Origin: Cyclospora cayetanensis
Lineage: Eukaryota; Apicomplexa; Conoidasida; Eucoccidiorida; Eimeriidae
DNA length: 64,000 nucleotides
Assembly: GCF_002999335.1 (NCBI RefSeq)
Contig: NW_020312425.1
Location: 62,001-126,000 of the forward strand
Direction of reading: 5' to 3'
Shown here: one piece after another, positions 22,801 through 36,496 of the stretch
Layout: each line of letters opens with the position of its first letter
Numbering within the stretch: the stretch's first letter is position 1
Notes under the pieces: model-generated
Database searches by the model: none
The model's input: the letters and a program-made list of their open reading frames with translations, nothing else
What the model was told of the DNA's origin: nothing
Translations under genes and position numbers: made by a program

Positions 22801-25800
22801 CCAACACTTACACGCACTTAAACTTACATACATGTACACTTGCACGCAATAACCCTTACACTAACACTTACACTTACACTAACACTTACACTAACACTTA
22901 CACTAACACTAACACTTACTACTACATACATGCACACACAAAAGCTCCTCCATTGCTCTTGAGTGCAACCGTTCAAGTACCCAGTCGATGCCTCCCTGGA
23001 GAGAGCCTTCCTCACAGAGTGGGCGCCTTTGCATGCGTGGCGGCAGTAGGCTTTGGCCATTAGTTGTTGCCAACGTTTGCACGCGTGCGGCGAATTCCGC
23101 AGGAGACGACCCCTCCCTACCCCTGAGAAGCCCTTACTTGGGGAGCTCCCTTAAGGATGTTTTGCGCAGCGCACCTCGGAGACTTCGAATTCAATGGCTT
23201 TCAGGAAGCCTTCTTGGTGTTGCACGAGCGCCTGAAGAGGACTTAGGACCTGCTGCGGTGATCCTGAAGCGCCCGTCTGCTTAGTGGAGAGAAACGCCGC
23301 TGCCTCCACTACCGCTGGCTTGAAAAACTCCGTCGGGGTGACTGGAGGGGGCGTACTGCCGAAGGCTTTGCAGTCGCTCATCTGCATGCACAAAGTAACA
23401 CGCCCTCTCAGGGTCGCAGCAAAAGCGTGTGTGTGTGTGTGTTTCTGTGTGTTCTTGTGTGTATGTATGTATGCATGCAAGTGTGTGTTTGTGTCTGTGT
23501 CTGTGTATGTGTGTGTGTGTGTGTGTCTGTGTCTGCTCTCTATGGACAACCCAAATCGCTAAGGGGGCAGGCACAAAGAGACGCCGCGCGAGCAGTGGGT
23601 AAGGGTTTTCCGGCGGGGGGGAGGGTGTTTTCTGGCAAGCAGTTCGAGAAAAGCAAGCAAGCAGCAGCGTAGCCCACCTGATCCAACTCGTTCACAGGAA
23701 TCGATTGGATAAACAAATCAAATAGCTGACAACCATGCCCGTCTCCTAAGAGCACCAGATGATATACGCTACTTTCCGCTGCAAAAGAGCATGGCGCACG
23801 CAACAAGGCGACCTGAGTGAGACTTTAAACCCTCACTCGCCAAGTGTTTGGGCGGACGACGTCTTCGTTCGTCCTCTCCAATACGCTGCAATCACCAAGC
23901 CCCTACAACTCCAGGGGAACTCGAGATGCATGCGCATGCGTGCACGGCACAGCCTAACCGAAGAGGAAGCGCGCCAGAGGGAGTCTCTCTAGTGTGTGCA
24001 CCACCCCACAAAGGACTCCCTTCTTCTGCGCACAAGGAGCAGTCTGGAAGTAAACCCCATACACTGACGACCCCACCCCACACACCTGCTGGCTTGAGCC
24101 TGTATATGCGTTCACGGTGACCGCCACCAACTGTCCAATCATATAAAGCATCTACATTCTGAGAGGCGTCATCTTGCAGCTGCGCAGTGCCATCCGCAAA
24201 GACGCACAAGCTCAATGATCGAGGCCTCGTTCGGCGTATGGGAAGAAGTACAGCGGGCACGCAACCTTCGCCTTCTCTCCAAAAAAGCTGCCCTTAACAT
24301 TGTACCCATATATATATATACAGGGGTGTACAAGCGTCACAAGAGAAGGATCGGGCACGATGCCGCTGCAAAACAACTCTCTGGCTGCTCTCAGAAGCTG
24401 TGAGTGTGGGGGCATGGCATGCGCATAGTCGGCGCCTTAAAGGCGACTCTACGCAGAGAGCGGCCACGCTGTACATACAGCTAAACGCGCGCCGTTTCGC
24501 CGTAGCAGTCCAGTAACGACGCACTTACAACGATGCTCATGCTGCGCGTCTGGTCTTCTAGGAAAGTGCCAACCTTGAGCAGGAGCTCACTGCCTACAGG
24601 TATCGCCACACGCAGCAGAAATCCTCCCACTTCATGCAGTTGCGGGGAGCAAAAAAGCATCGAACTACATAAAGGAACTCTGCGCTGATGCCAGTCCTCC
24701 TCGCGGCGTTTCGCCTTGCACAGTACGTAGCTATGCACGAGCGATCTGTCTAGGGATCAGAGGGAGTCGTGCCTTCAGTGTTGATGGCAATGCGGTGTTT
24801 AGCAGCAACCCCGCTATGCAGCACGGCCTTCGTGCGGAGTACAATTCGCCCTTCGCTGTCCAGAGGTCCTCCTACAGAGAAAAGATGCGGCAGCACATTC
24901 GCGCAGGAGCTCAAACTTTAAAACCCTCGATGCATGTTTCTTGCTACGGAGCTTTCCCCCTTCTTCCTGCTTTCTTCCCGCCTTCTCCTCCCCTCTACCT
25001 CCCTGCCAGGCGGAGGCGCGATGCCAGCAGTGTACATACACTGGAAACAGCGCCATGGACAGCATTCCCAACACTTTCACACCCAACCCAACCCCCTATC
25101 TGAAGCGATCTTGTTGGCTGCGTACCGAGGGTGGAGCTACCCCCGTTGGGGGTATTAAGATCTGCTGGCAACGGCAAGGCCCCAAACGCCGAGCACTCCT
25201 CGAGAAAATTCGCCGCGCGGTCCTCCATCTTCGTAAGGGAGTGAACAGAGATATGGAGGGAGAACTGCAGGCATCGAGATGCCTGATGAAGACAGGAGAC
25301 ACGCAGAGGAAAGAAGCGAGAACGGTTGGACAGGCGTGAAGGGAGGACGGCAGATTAAAAACAGACGGACAGACCTGTACATCTATAGATATAGATATGC
25401 ATATGTGTATACGTATGTATATGTATACGTATGTATATGTAAATATATGTATATGTACATGTATGTACATGTATGTGTATGTGTGTATGCATGCGAATGT
25501 ATGTATGTGTATATGTATGTACAAGTATGATCATGCATGCAAATGACCGATACAACCAAGGCAGACACGCTGTATTGCAGCCGTTCGCACTTTCGCATCG
25601 TTCAGCAGTCCGTCTCTAACGGCCTGATCGTTGAAGGCCTCCTTTTCTAGCCGAACTCGAAGGGCATGTTCGCCTGCATCCAACAGCAGTTTTAGAGAAT
25701 TCTGCCGACCTCTCTGCTCCCCCAACCACAGGCCTTCCACCACTTCGATCCCCACACTGCGTAATGCGCATTGCAAGAAGAGACAAACAGGCATGCGCGA

Positions 25801-28800
25801 CGTCCTTCCTTGCAGCACCTGGCGCAAGCCAGCAGGGCTGCTCGCTGTAGCCGTGGATCGGCAGAGGCTCAAGTAGGGGGAGAAAAGAGGGGGAGAAGGG
25901 AGGGGGAGAGTGCGTTTGACAAGACTTCCAGGGGGAGGGAGGATGCATGGAAATTAAGAGTTGGAGACGCCTAAGCAATATAGCCAAGAACGCTGCATCA
26001 GGGCTTGCTAAACACGCTTACCGCACGAAATCAACAACAAAGTTCGAACCTGCCTCCGCATAGATCACCGAGGGCGATGTGAGATGAAGCGGCACTGACA
26101 GCAGCTCTCCCTGCCCATGCAACGCGCGCAAGATAAGATGCACAGAGCAGTTGTAGCCTAATCAAGGAGGACGGCTGCTGCTGCAGGGAGGCATGCAAGG
26201 AGGCATGCTCCCCATTCTACAACAGTCAGAATCAGTCAGATGGGGGCTAGGAGCTCAGAGGAGGCCTTCCCAAGGTTCCCCCGGTGAGGGGAAAACAGAG
26301 CGCCGCACCGATTCTTTTGCCGCTGCATAGTCGACGCTGAAGAAGAAGTCTTCACTCTCAAAGCTGGGCGGTAAAGGAGAAGGCAGCGTCACACTTGGGA
26401 GTGTCGAACTGCACGAGGGGCCTCCTCCGGAAGATCCACTTGAAGGGCCAGGCAAGGCGGCATGCAGCGCGTCGATTGACATGAGACCTGCAGACAGGCA
26501 CCTCGCAGCGCAGACCAACGTCTTAGGCGACTTGCGCGATGCTTTTCTCCATTCTGGAAAGGCTGAGAGAAGGGGCGACTCCGAACGAGCTGGTCCCCTA
26601 CACACTGCCAAAGCATGCAAACGCAGACGCGAGGAGAAGGGTCTTGAAAACTTACCAATGGTCGTTAGGAAGGGCTCTGTGCCCTCGAAAACAACGTGAT
26701 AAGAGCCTGGCTGGAGGAAGGCAAAGAGGTTGTTCTCGCTTGCCTCGGCAATGACACCGGTGGAAGGCAAGGCCAACATTGCCTCCCCACTGCTGCCGCT
26801 CGTGTTGCTGCTCGCTAAAGCTGCTGACTCGGGGAGAACTCGTATCTTCAGCTGCGCGTCGGACGCCACTGCTGGCTCTGCCGCTATCCTAAATGCCGTC
26901 GGTTTGCTGACATGCAGAGTTGTCCTTGCAGCGCTGCCTGCAGGGAGCAGCTGCTGCATCTGCTGCTGCTGCTCTGTGTGGAATGCGAAGATCGATGTGG
27001 CATAGATTGGAACGTCCGGGTGCGCAAGCCATCCGCTGCATCGCGATCAAACCATATTATACGCCGCATACATCAACGCATGCGTCCATGCCCTGCTGCC
27101 CTTATCGCCGGAGCAGCAGAAGCGCAGACACAGACCGAGGGAGAGAGAGATAGAAAGAGATCGAGAGAGACAGAGAGAGATGAAGAGAGACAGAGAGAGA
27201 TGAAGAGAGACAGAGAGAGATGAAGAGAGACAGAGAGAGATGAAGAGAGACAGAGAGAGATGAAGAGAGACAGAGAGAGATAGAAAGAGATGAAGAGAGA
27301 CAGAGAGAGATGAAGAGAGACAGAGAGATGAAGAGAGACAGAGAGAGATAGATGAAGGGAGAGTTATATATGTATGAAGAGAGACAGAGAGATAAAAAGA
27401 GAGAGAGATACACATAGAGCGAGACAAAGAAAGAGACAGGCAGATAACCCGCGCGCGCATCCTTAAAGCCTTCAGCCTATCCCGCCGAGATTTGCGTGTA
27501 CAGGAGGAGGCCTCATTGCGAAGACGTGAGACGCACCGCGCATTAAGAGTCTTTGGAGGCGGCTCGATGGGAAGCAAGTCTGGGACCTCTAGCAATTCTG
27601 CCCTGACGGCATTTAGAAGAGCGGCATTGTTTTCTCCGAGCTGCATGCGGCAGACACACGGATATGGCGTATTATTGATGTGCATGACCTATTGTTCTGT
27701 CTAAATCTGAGGCCTCTGTGCAAGCAACCCATCAGGAAGCCCTCGCATGCAACCCGTGAAATAAGGATAAATAAAGGCTGGCGGACAGACAGACAGACTA
27801 CAAGACCTGCCTCAGCGTTGATAGTTGCATGCGCGCAGAGCCGCTCCGTCTCGTGTTGTGTCTGCAAGCAAAAAACACTCAGGAACGAAGGCAACAGCTG
27901 CACACTGAACGAGCCGTCTTCGAGACACCCTGCCTGCCTGCCTGCCCATCCCTCATCCCTCGAAAGCAACTATCAACACCATGCATGCACTTCTCGTGCA
28001 GCTACAGGAGTGCTGCTGCTGCTCTGCTGCTGCTGAATAATTAAGGACTTCACCTGATCATAAATTACGAATTTCAAAACGTAATCACCTCCCGGGAGGT
28101 CCCTTGAAAGCAGCAGAATACGCCCTTCCGTGTACTCAGACACCGCACTACACCGCAGACACAGGAGACACAGAGAGCGACACAGCCGCATAGAGAAGGC
28201 CCCCTACTTTCAAACAAACACCCGACTGCCGACAACAACAACAAGAAAGAGGAGGAAGAGGAGGGAGCAACACCCCCCCACAGGCCGCACGAAGAGTGCC
28301 TTGTTGTGCCTTTTTTTAACTCCGATGATACAGAAAAAATCTTTTCACCACCTGGCGCACAGAACGCGCGCAGTGTCAGTGCATCAGAGTCTTGTAGAGT
28401 TTAAAATGCAACAAAAAGAAAGCCAAGGGGGAAACGCACTGAGCCGTGCGGCGAAGGCCGACATCATCTTTGCGATGCAGCTCCAGACGCAGAGGCAACC
28501 ACGGAGGCTGCAAAATCACTTCGACGCGGAGGCTGCGCAAACATCCACAGATTTCGAAGCACATCGACCTTCACTCAAAAGGCCTAATCGTTTCACGCCT
28601 CTTACCCTCTAAAGATTGCAAGCACAAGCAGCCGAAGCCTGTGTGCAACACAGGAGACCCCGAGAGGCAGCCGCAAACACATGGCCCCTCTACATACAAA
28701 CAAACCCCCAATTGTTGACAGTGAGAAGATGAAGGAAGAAATGAAGCAAGAAACGAAGCAAGATATGAAGCAAGAAATGAAGCAAGATATGAAGGAAGAT

Positions 28801-31800
28801 GAAGCAAGAAATAAAGCAAGATGGAGGAAGATATGAAGCAAGAAATGAAGCAAGATATGAAGGAGGAAATAAAGCAAGATGAAGGAAGAAAGGAAGGAAG
28901 AAATGAAGCAAGATAAAGGAAAAAAAGAACCCAGAAATGTTGCAAGATAAAAAACATATCCGCACAAGTCGCACAGGCTTCACGAAGAGAGTGTTTTGTG
29001 CGGCTTTTTGCCCCGATACAGATAAGCAGCAAATGCAGAGCTGGCTGCTGCTGTCTGCAGCGCATGCAGCACGCCGTCGCTCGCGGGAGGCAAGCAAGCA
29101 CCGGGAAGGGTTTTAAAAAACGAAAACACTTGCCTGCTGCTGGCTCCTGGAGCTGTGAAGGGGAATTCGGGATGCAGAGAAGGCGACAGCCAGATGTCGT
29201 GTGGACGCGAGACTTCCACTCCATCAGATCCTAATTGCCTGCAGATGCGCATACCCCGTATGTGCCCCCTCTGTGCGCTTGGGCTTCCGAGTAAGGATGG
29301 AGAGGAGGTGCCTGCCTGCAAAAGGCCTCGTTCCTAGGTCCTACCCCTGTCTCTTTTTCGCGCACGCGACACGAAGGGGGAAGGGGAGGGGAGAAGAGGG
29401 GCAGCAATTACCCGCGACTCACTTAGGCAGAAACATGGAGGCGTCGAAGGTGCTGCTGAAGGCTGCCAGAGCTGCCTGCCGCAGCTGCTCGGTGGAAAGA
29501 TTCTCCTGCGTACCCCGCGCTGTGAGGAAAACAACGCAGAGTCGAGGCATCCACTTCACGCGGCATTGGCGGACAAGGCAGTTTCAATGAGCAAGCTCCT
29601 CAGTGTGCATTCGATGAAGCACGAGCTTCCAGCTGTCTCTCTCTCTCTCTATGCATCACCGAAGAGCAGCTGCAGCAGATTGCAGCAGCTGCAGCAGATA
29701 GCAGCAGCAGCAGCAGCAGCAGCCCACCCCAGGGGCACACGGGGACGAGAGACGTAGGAGCAGCCACGAAGTGGAAATGCGCAACTGGACAAGCGGCTGC
29801 AGAACCTCCAGGGGGGGTGAAGCTAAAACGAATAACATAGCGGCCTGCCGATTCAGCCTCTGCAATCCATCCCAGAAGCAGCGCAGCCCACATGCCGTAC
29901 CAACCATCACACGAGCAGCAGCGGGGACGGACACATGCCAAGCACGGGGGGAGGAGAAGGGGGCTGTCTGCGTTTTTGGGGACAAGACCACCTCGCAGAC
30001 CATACCGCCGCAGAAGTTTCTGACAAAGAGAGCCGCCCCCTTTCGCGTTTTGGCTCTCTCTGCAAGAGAGCTCAAATGCGAAAGAAGCAGAAGCGTGCCA
30101 GACACAAAAGCAGAACAGAACGGAGAGTCGACAGAAAGACGAACCCATGAAGAGATCTCCGTAAGCCTCAGCCAGAATATTCGCGGGCTGCCCCTCCGGA
30201 TACACCACCAAGTGCGGCGCAGAGCCTTGCGGCACAGATACAGCCAGCTTTAAGAGAGACCGTCGAGGGACAGACAGCGTCATAAAGTGGTGACCTGAGA
30301 AAAATTCAGCATGCGAAACGGGGGGGCGGGCAGGAGCAGACTGACTGAGAGGCGATCGAGCAGTCAAAACCACCATCTCTCTCGTTCCCTCTTCCCCCCG
30401 AAACACAGCCCCCTTCACTCCAGACTCCGCAAAGAAGTCACTGGAAGGTACATGCGACACACGCCAATAGACGCGTGCGATGCATGCAGCGCACAGAAGA
30501 AAGGCCCCTGCCTCTCTCCACAGCGAGAAAGAAAAGCCTCCCTCTTGCCACGGCACCAAGCAAAGAAAAGCCGCAAAATCAAGTGTGCAAAGCAGAGAAA
30601 GCCGCATTCGTTAGAACAACTACAGTGTCTGGCCTCGAGCTTGTACAGAGTCTGCACGCGCCGATCGGCTCTCTCACCCGAGGCTGGAATGCCATACTTC
30701 GTGTCCAAAACAAATTGCACATCCTCCGTGACGCTGTGCAGCGCATGCATGCGGAAGGCGGCAGCGCAACACGCTCAGACGTGTGGGCAACAATTTTGCT
30801 TCCCCCTTGCCCCCAGACGGCTTCCTGCCGCATACAGCACGTCGTGTCATATTCCAGCCGCTCGCGAGGCTGCTCCTAATTTCGAGCTTCTTACTGCATC
30901 TGCTTCGGTAGGAAAGGCCGCTCTCTTGCACACAGCCACTGCTGACGCGAGGGAAGATGGTCTTCCAAAGGCCGCCGCTGCAGCCGTGCATCGATCGCCA
31001 AGGGGGCACAGTGCTGCAGACAAGCGAGCAGCAGCCGAGGTGGGTGTGTGCAGTGTCTGCACGCGCTTGCAGGGTAAAAATACGCGCAAGCGACAAGACA
31101 TCTCTGAACAAAAAGAGGGCCTTGCGGAGAGCAGACGCACCCTCTCAGTCTTGGAAACGTCCGTGGTTTGAGGGTTCATGGCAAGAAGCTCCATTTCATA
31201 GCGTCCTGGATCGAGCGGTCCCACAAAGTGCTGCAGCGCACATTTCAACGGACTCCGCATGTGTCTTAACAGGTAAATATTCCGCCAAGACTCAGGTCAG
31301 CCCGTAAACGTCTTCTTACTGCTGCGAGGAAGGCAGCCGATGATACAAGGCCCTAGTGGCACAATTCAACGAGGCGAAAAAGCGGCAAGAAAAAGCCACG
31401 CCAGTTCTGTCACTACCCCGCCTCCCCCCGCACATGCCCTAATGCACAATGCCCTAATGCACACACACAGATAGAAGCAAGACAATAAAAAGCATCCACC
31501 TGGTAAGACTGCGCAAATGCAAGAAGATGCGAGGGCCCGTTGTCGCTGCTGCCTTCTTTCTTCAAGACAGCCAGTATGTCTAGGGCAGTGTAGTCTCCTA
31601 GGATCGCCAAGTGGAGGAAGGTCTACAACGAAAAGGCTCATCAAAAAGACGCAACGCAAACGGTGAAAAGGACGCCCTCTGCGGGTTTCCCCGTAAATCG
31701 ACGGGTATATACAACGGCAACCAGCCATTCCCTTGACAACTCCTGATAGCCAGTCATGAATGTGAACGCAGAAGCTGTCTAAAATTCGGGAGCCTTCAAT

Positions 31801-33551
31801 CTCTCTCTGTCTCTCGGAAAGTACCCTCACCTCGTGACTTCCACCCGTCACCTCGAACGAGCCACTCCCGATCTGCAGAGACAGTTGCAACAGGCACGCA
31901 TCGAGGCAGTCCCCCAGCGAAACTCCCCCCTATATGGCTGGCAACTGTTCATTATTCGCCCTTGAGCTCCCCAGCCTGCATTTGCACCAGTAGTCGATCG
32001 GCATCCCTGCAGCTGCATAAGACTCCAGGAACATCAGCGAGCAGCGTGAAACCTCTCTCTGTGCACCTGCCCTCCGCCTTCCCCCAAGTCTTTCTGCGAG
32101 AGACTGCAGAGTGCATGCAGAAGGCGGCAAATGCCACACTGCTGGCTCAGAGGCCTGGTAGCTCTGGGAGCGGCAGCGGCAGCAGCAAACGCAAACCTTG
32201 TGCAGGGATGCTTCCGCGTGGGGAGCAGGCATTTCCAACAGGAAGGGGGTGAAACGTTCAGTGTCATCCGAGACGCTCAGCGTCCCTGAAGCCGCAGAGA
32301 CGATGCCGCAGACACCTGAAGCTCTGTTAGAACGCTGCCAGGATGACGAAGGCAGGGGACCACGTGTACAGCCGGAGCGAAACAGGGAGACTTTAAAACA
32401 GGGAGACTTTAAGCAGCCAAAGGTGTGATGACATGCATATTGCATAAACACAGAGAAGAGAGAAGAAATTTCACAGAGACTTCACACACAGGCTGCAAAC
32501 CGAAGATTTAAATTCCCCCACAGGCCTTACAATGCTGCAGTCAAATGAGGGCACAGCAACACCAGCAAGAGCAGCAGCAACAACAACAAAAGCAACAAGA
32601 GCAGCAGCTGCAGCAACACCCCCGTCCCGATGTAAGGCCGAGCTGCAGTGGCGCTCGCTTCCAAGTGCCTCTGTCCATCTCCTAGATTTCACGGGATCTC
32701 TCGAACTGGTATTTGCAGGGTTCCGTGAAAACGCTACAGCAACATCACGTCGTGCCTCTCTAAACTGCAAGCTCTCTGGGGTTGGCAGCCAGCTGGCATT
32801 CTACGGGACGCCTTGGCCTTGCTGGAACAGCCGAGAAACAAATACAGGGAACGCACCTAAATGAATGAAACTCTTCGCCGAACTCTTCTGTGCAGTCAAG
32901 GCAGTCATATCGCCTAACACCAGGGGTGGCAGGAGTTCAGTCTTTCGACTGCACGAGAAGCTCTGTTGAGTGTCGCACAGCACGTCACGCACGCGCAGAC
33001 ATCCTCACGCGTAAACACGGAGACCACTCAAAACACCATCGCCGATTCCCCAAAAAACCTAAGGAACATGCGTCACCCCGTCCCTCTCGTTCGTGGCAAG
33101 ACTCCTGCAAGAGGGCAGAGCGGCTGCTTGCAGACGAAACTTCCTCTTAAAACACACGGGAGAAAGAAGGGGAAAATCCGCAGTTCCCCCTTCGCAGACA
33201 CCTCGTGAAGTGTCCGCTGCGAGTTCGTGTTGCAATACCTCTTGAAGGAGGCTTGTAGGGGCCACGGCAATGCGCGCGAAGAAGCCATCGCAAGGGGGAA
33301 TGCCGCCGAGGGGGTAGCTCGCCTTGAAGGTGACCAGGTACTCACCTGAATCGCAGGAAGCACATGGGCAGACACAGATGCGCGCGGTCCGAGTGGCGGT
33401 AATGCAGTCACACCAAAGAAAGAGAGACAGATAGAGAGAGAGAGAGAGAGAGAAAAAAAAAAGAGGCATCCTGCGCAGAGCAGCGGCAGAGATTTCAGGT
33501 GTGCCTACCGTATGTTGTTACAGCATGCGATTCTAGTAGCGACAAAGTATA

Positions 33552-33584
<33 letters not shown>

Positions 33585-36425
33585 ATATGTATGTAAATAC
33601 AGAGCACAAACGAAGGCAACCAACCCCAGTAAGTCCCTGGCTCCAACGCGTCGCACGCCGCCTGTCGAGACACCCCGTCAGTGCCTTTGCGCTTCGCGCG
33701 AAAAGCCCGAAGAATAAAAGACGGTATTTTTAGAGAGTGCAGCGAGAAAGAGCTGAGCACCTACCGGCTGGGAGCTGACAATGAAGCGAGGTGAGGAAAG
33801 ACTTGGGGGAGTCTTTTGGGCTGCAGATTCTGTGCTGCGGTTTTGCGGCCTCTGACACCTGCAACTTGATCTCAAGCTTCTCCTTCAGCGCCACCACCCT
33901 CAGCAAGCTGCATGCCCCACGGCAGGAAACGCAGCAGCACCGAAACCCCTCCACACCCCGGCTTTTTTGTACAAGAGCCTCAGAAGGCATGCGCGCCTCT
34001 CTTTCAACAGGCAGACACTTGCCAGACAACACGCTGCGAGGCACCCGCACGGGGGGATCGAGCAGCTCGCACGATAAGGCCTGCAGCTGCACTCCAGCCG
34101 CGGGGGCGGCAGTAGTCGGGAGCACTTGGATGCCACAGCACTCCCCAAGAGGAAGGCTGCTGATAAAGAAAAACTGAGGTTTGCCAGCCTCCTTACCTCG
34201 GCTGCTGCAGAATAAGCCGCGTGGTGTGCGTCATCGCATCCAGCTCGTCAGGAGGAAATCCGAACCTTTTGCACAATTCAAAACGCAGTAAAAGCCATTT
34301 CCAAGAACTCATGGTGACACAAACAGTGCCGGGAATGTCGGAGACTCCCTTGCCGTGTCTGTACACCGACACACGACACTCTGGCAAGGCCGCGTCGAGG
34401 CTGCAGTCCTAACGTCACGAAAGGCGCAGCTTGAAAAATCACAGACAGACCAGAGAGACGCACCAGTCCCGCATATCGATCGCATGCATCTTGACAACCC
34501 CCAGTTCGTCCGACATGATGGTGTCTGCGGAGAGCACAGAAAATCGGGGAGACGTCGTCTCACAACGTCAGCGGGAAAAGAAATGCCACTGCCGGGAATT
34601 CGGCAGCTGCCTCGCCTCTTCTCTCAAACTCGTCATTTCTGTTGCCTCCTACCTTCTGTGTCGTGCTTCAGCTGGACGATAAGCCCAGGAAGACGCGCGT
34701 AGGGGCACATCCACGAGTGCGCCGTCACTTCGAAAGGCGTCATTCGAGACTCGAACTGCAAGCATACATATATTTACATATGCATAGCACAGTGCTGGCA
34801 GGCAAATGGAAGACTGCGCTAGGGGCCAGGCTTTGCCAACACAGAGACGCAGATTCGACGGTTATTGTTATCCAGGACGCTTCATGGAGGTGTCGTGGGA
34901 ATTCCTGCACCTTGACTGAGTATTCGAAGTCGAATTCCATGCACTGCGTGTTGCGGTCCTCGAAATACATCGGATCTCCCGCCAGTAGCCAGATCTTATA
35001 AACGTATCCTGCAGCGCGTTCAGCGCCAACGCAAGCGGTATGGCTACATCCATCAGGACGGACAGGAGGAGACGGGCTCTTAAGCGGGCAAATTTTTGAC
35101 AATCAATGTAGTACAAAGGGTTCGATTTTCAAAAGCAGCTGCTGCACCGGGGGTGTAGAATGCAGGCAAACGAGAAGTGGACTGCCGAAAGGAAGGCATG
35201 GAAGATACTGCCAGGAAGTGCGTGTAAAAGCCAAGAAGGCAGACAAAGAGGAGGGGCCTGCCCACCAGTCGGCATTGCATGGTCGAAGAGCTGGCCGTTA
35301 AAGGTGGGGGTTCCTCCCAGACAACCTGCATTTCACGAAGCCGCAAGCCGTGCAATCGTCGCAGGTACTACAACCCCACCAACCCCTTCACATCGAAGCC
35401 CTCAAAGGCCTTGCTTGCTTGCCTCCTTAAGTGTATGTGCGGCAGCAGCGTCAACACCGCTACTGAACGCGCAAGGCGTTTTCTCAGAGAGAGACGCAGT
35501 CCACCCCCCTCCCCCCTGTGCAAGGAAGATCACGTGCTTCTCATGTTGCACGTAACACCAGGAGCAGCCTCGAAACCTTCTAAACCTCCTCCTCAAGCAA
35601 AAACACACGCCGCAGGAGTGCACATCCTGCTCCCCGTTCTGAGGAACCGAACCACCCGTAAAAACGCCCACGCTTTTGCCGTACCAAGGGCGCATTCAGG
35701 AGCCGTGGCAGAAGCGTCTGGTGGAGATTCCTCGTCAAACAGCTCAAGCATGAGTTGGAAAGGGCCTGAACATCCGAAGAAACGGCACAGTTTTACCGAC
35801 ACTCTCCCCTTAAGCCTCTTGCAGCGGCTTGTACCCCGCTGCTCCCTCTTCTCAGCTACCTTCGATTCTACATGACCCTCGCTGCTCTTAGAGGCCTTCG
35901 CAGCGTCCGATTTCTCAGAGGCGCACCCGAAATAAAGCGGAAAGAAGCCTTCATAAAGAAACGAACGAAGCGATGAAGCCTGGGAGGCACGCGGATGGAT
36001 GTCTGCAACGGAAAGCAAAGCCCAAGAAGACAACACAGGGGCACCCTTGGAAGGCAGAAACGGCAGGCGAAGCAACAAGAGCAATTGAAGGCAGAAACAG
36101 AAAACGAGGCAACAAAGGCAATTGATGGCGCTCAATAGGCAGCTGATGAGAGAGGCAGCGTTTAACCGCCGAACAGAGGAGAAAGCGGCAAGAGCGGGGG
36201 TGTTTCAAAGACATGCCAGCACAAAGGCAAGAGATGATACGCAACCACGCGAGACACGCCAAGAGAAGGCTATCTCAGGAAGAAAGCATCGAACGCGTGG
36301 CTTCGTAGAGACACCACTAGATTAAACACGGCAGTACAACTGCACTACTGCAAGGATAGAGAGGGCAAGACAGACGGATGGAAAGACAGGCACGGCTACG
36401 AGCACCACCTCAGAGACAGAGAAAG

Positions 36426-36496
<71 letters not shown>

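Larger units (their letters stand above)
19813..31929 (-). other. Giant gene, exon map 19-46 (3' part)
   Basis: Exons (high-low): 31929-31831, 31622-31500, 31230-31141, 31013-30895, 30733-30678, 30294-30145, 29519-29423, 29238-29134, 28532-28440, 28147-28054, 27861-27802, 27640-27537, 27035-26656, 26487-26309, 26110-26022, 25756-25591, 25228-25141, 24871-24773, 24623-24529, 24179-24086, 23778-23678, 23381-23175, 22671-22594, 22420-22329, 21342-20815, 20607-20383, 20284-20089, 19893-19813. Two introns appear to use GC donors (after 29134: gcaagt; after 24773: gcacga). Least certain: the donor after 27802 (gtagtc; gtcttg five bases earlier breaks phase) and the acceptor at 24623 (24629 also in frame). 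Exon 43 (21342-20815, 176 codons) is the largest and carries TFAEKLRLVSQLLLRLSE and DDSVGGLVWSFFFPADAM; exon 45 carries the C-terminal membrane segment. Confidence 0.6.

Noticed and set aside
22690..22925. Interstitial telomere repeat
   Set aside because: The unit is ACACTT/ACACTA, not the TTTAGGG-type telomere repeat of coccidians.
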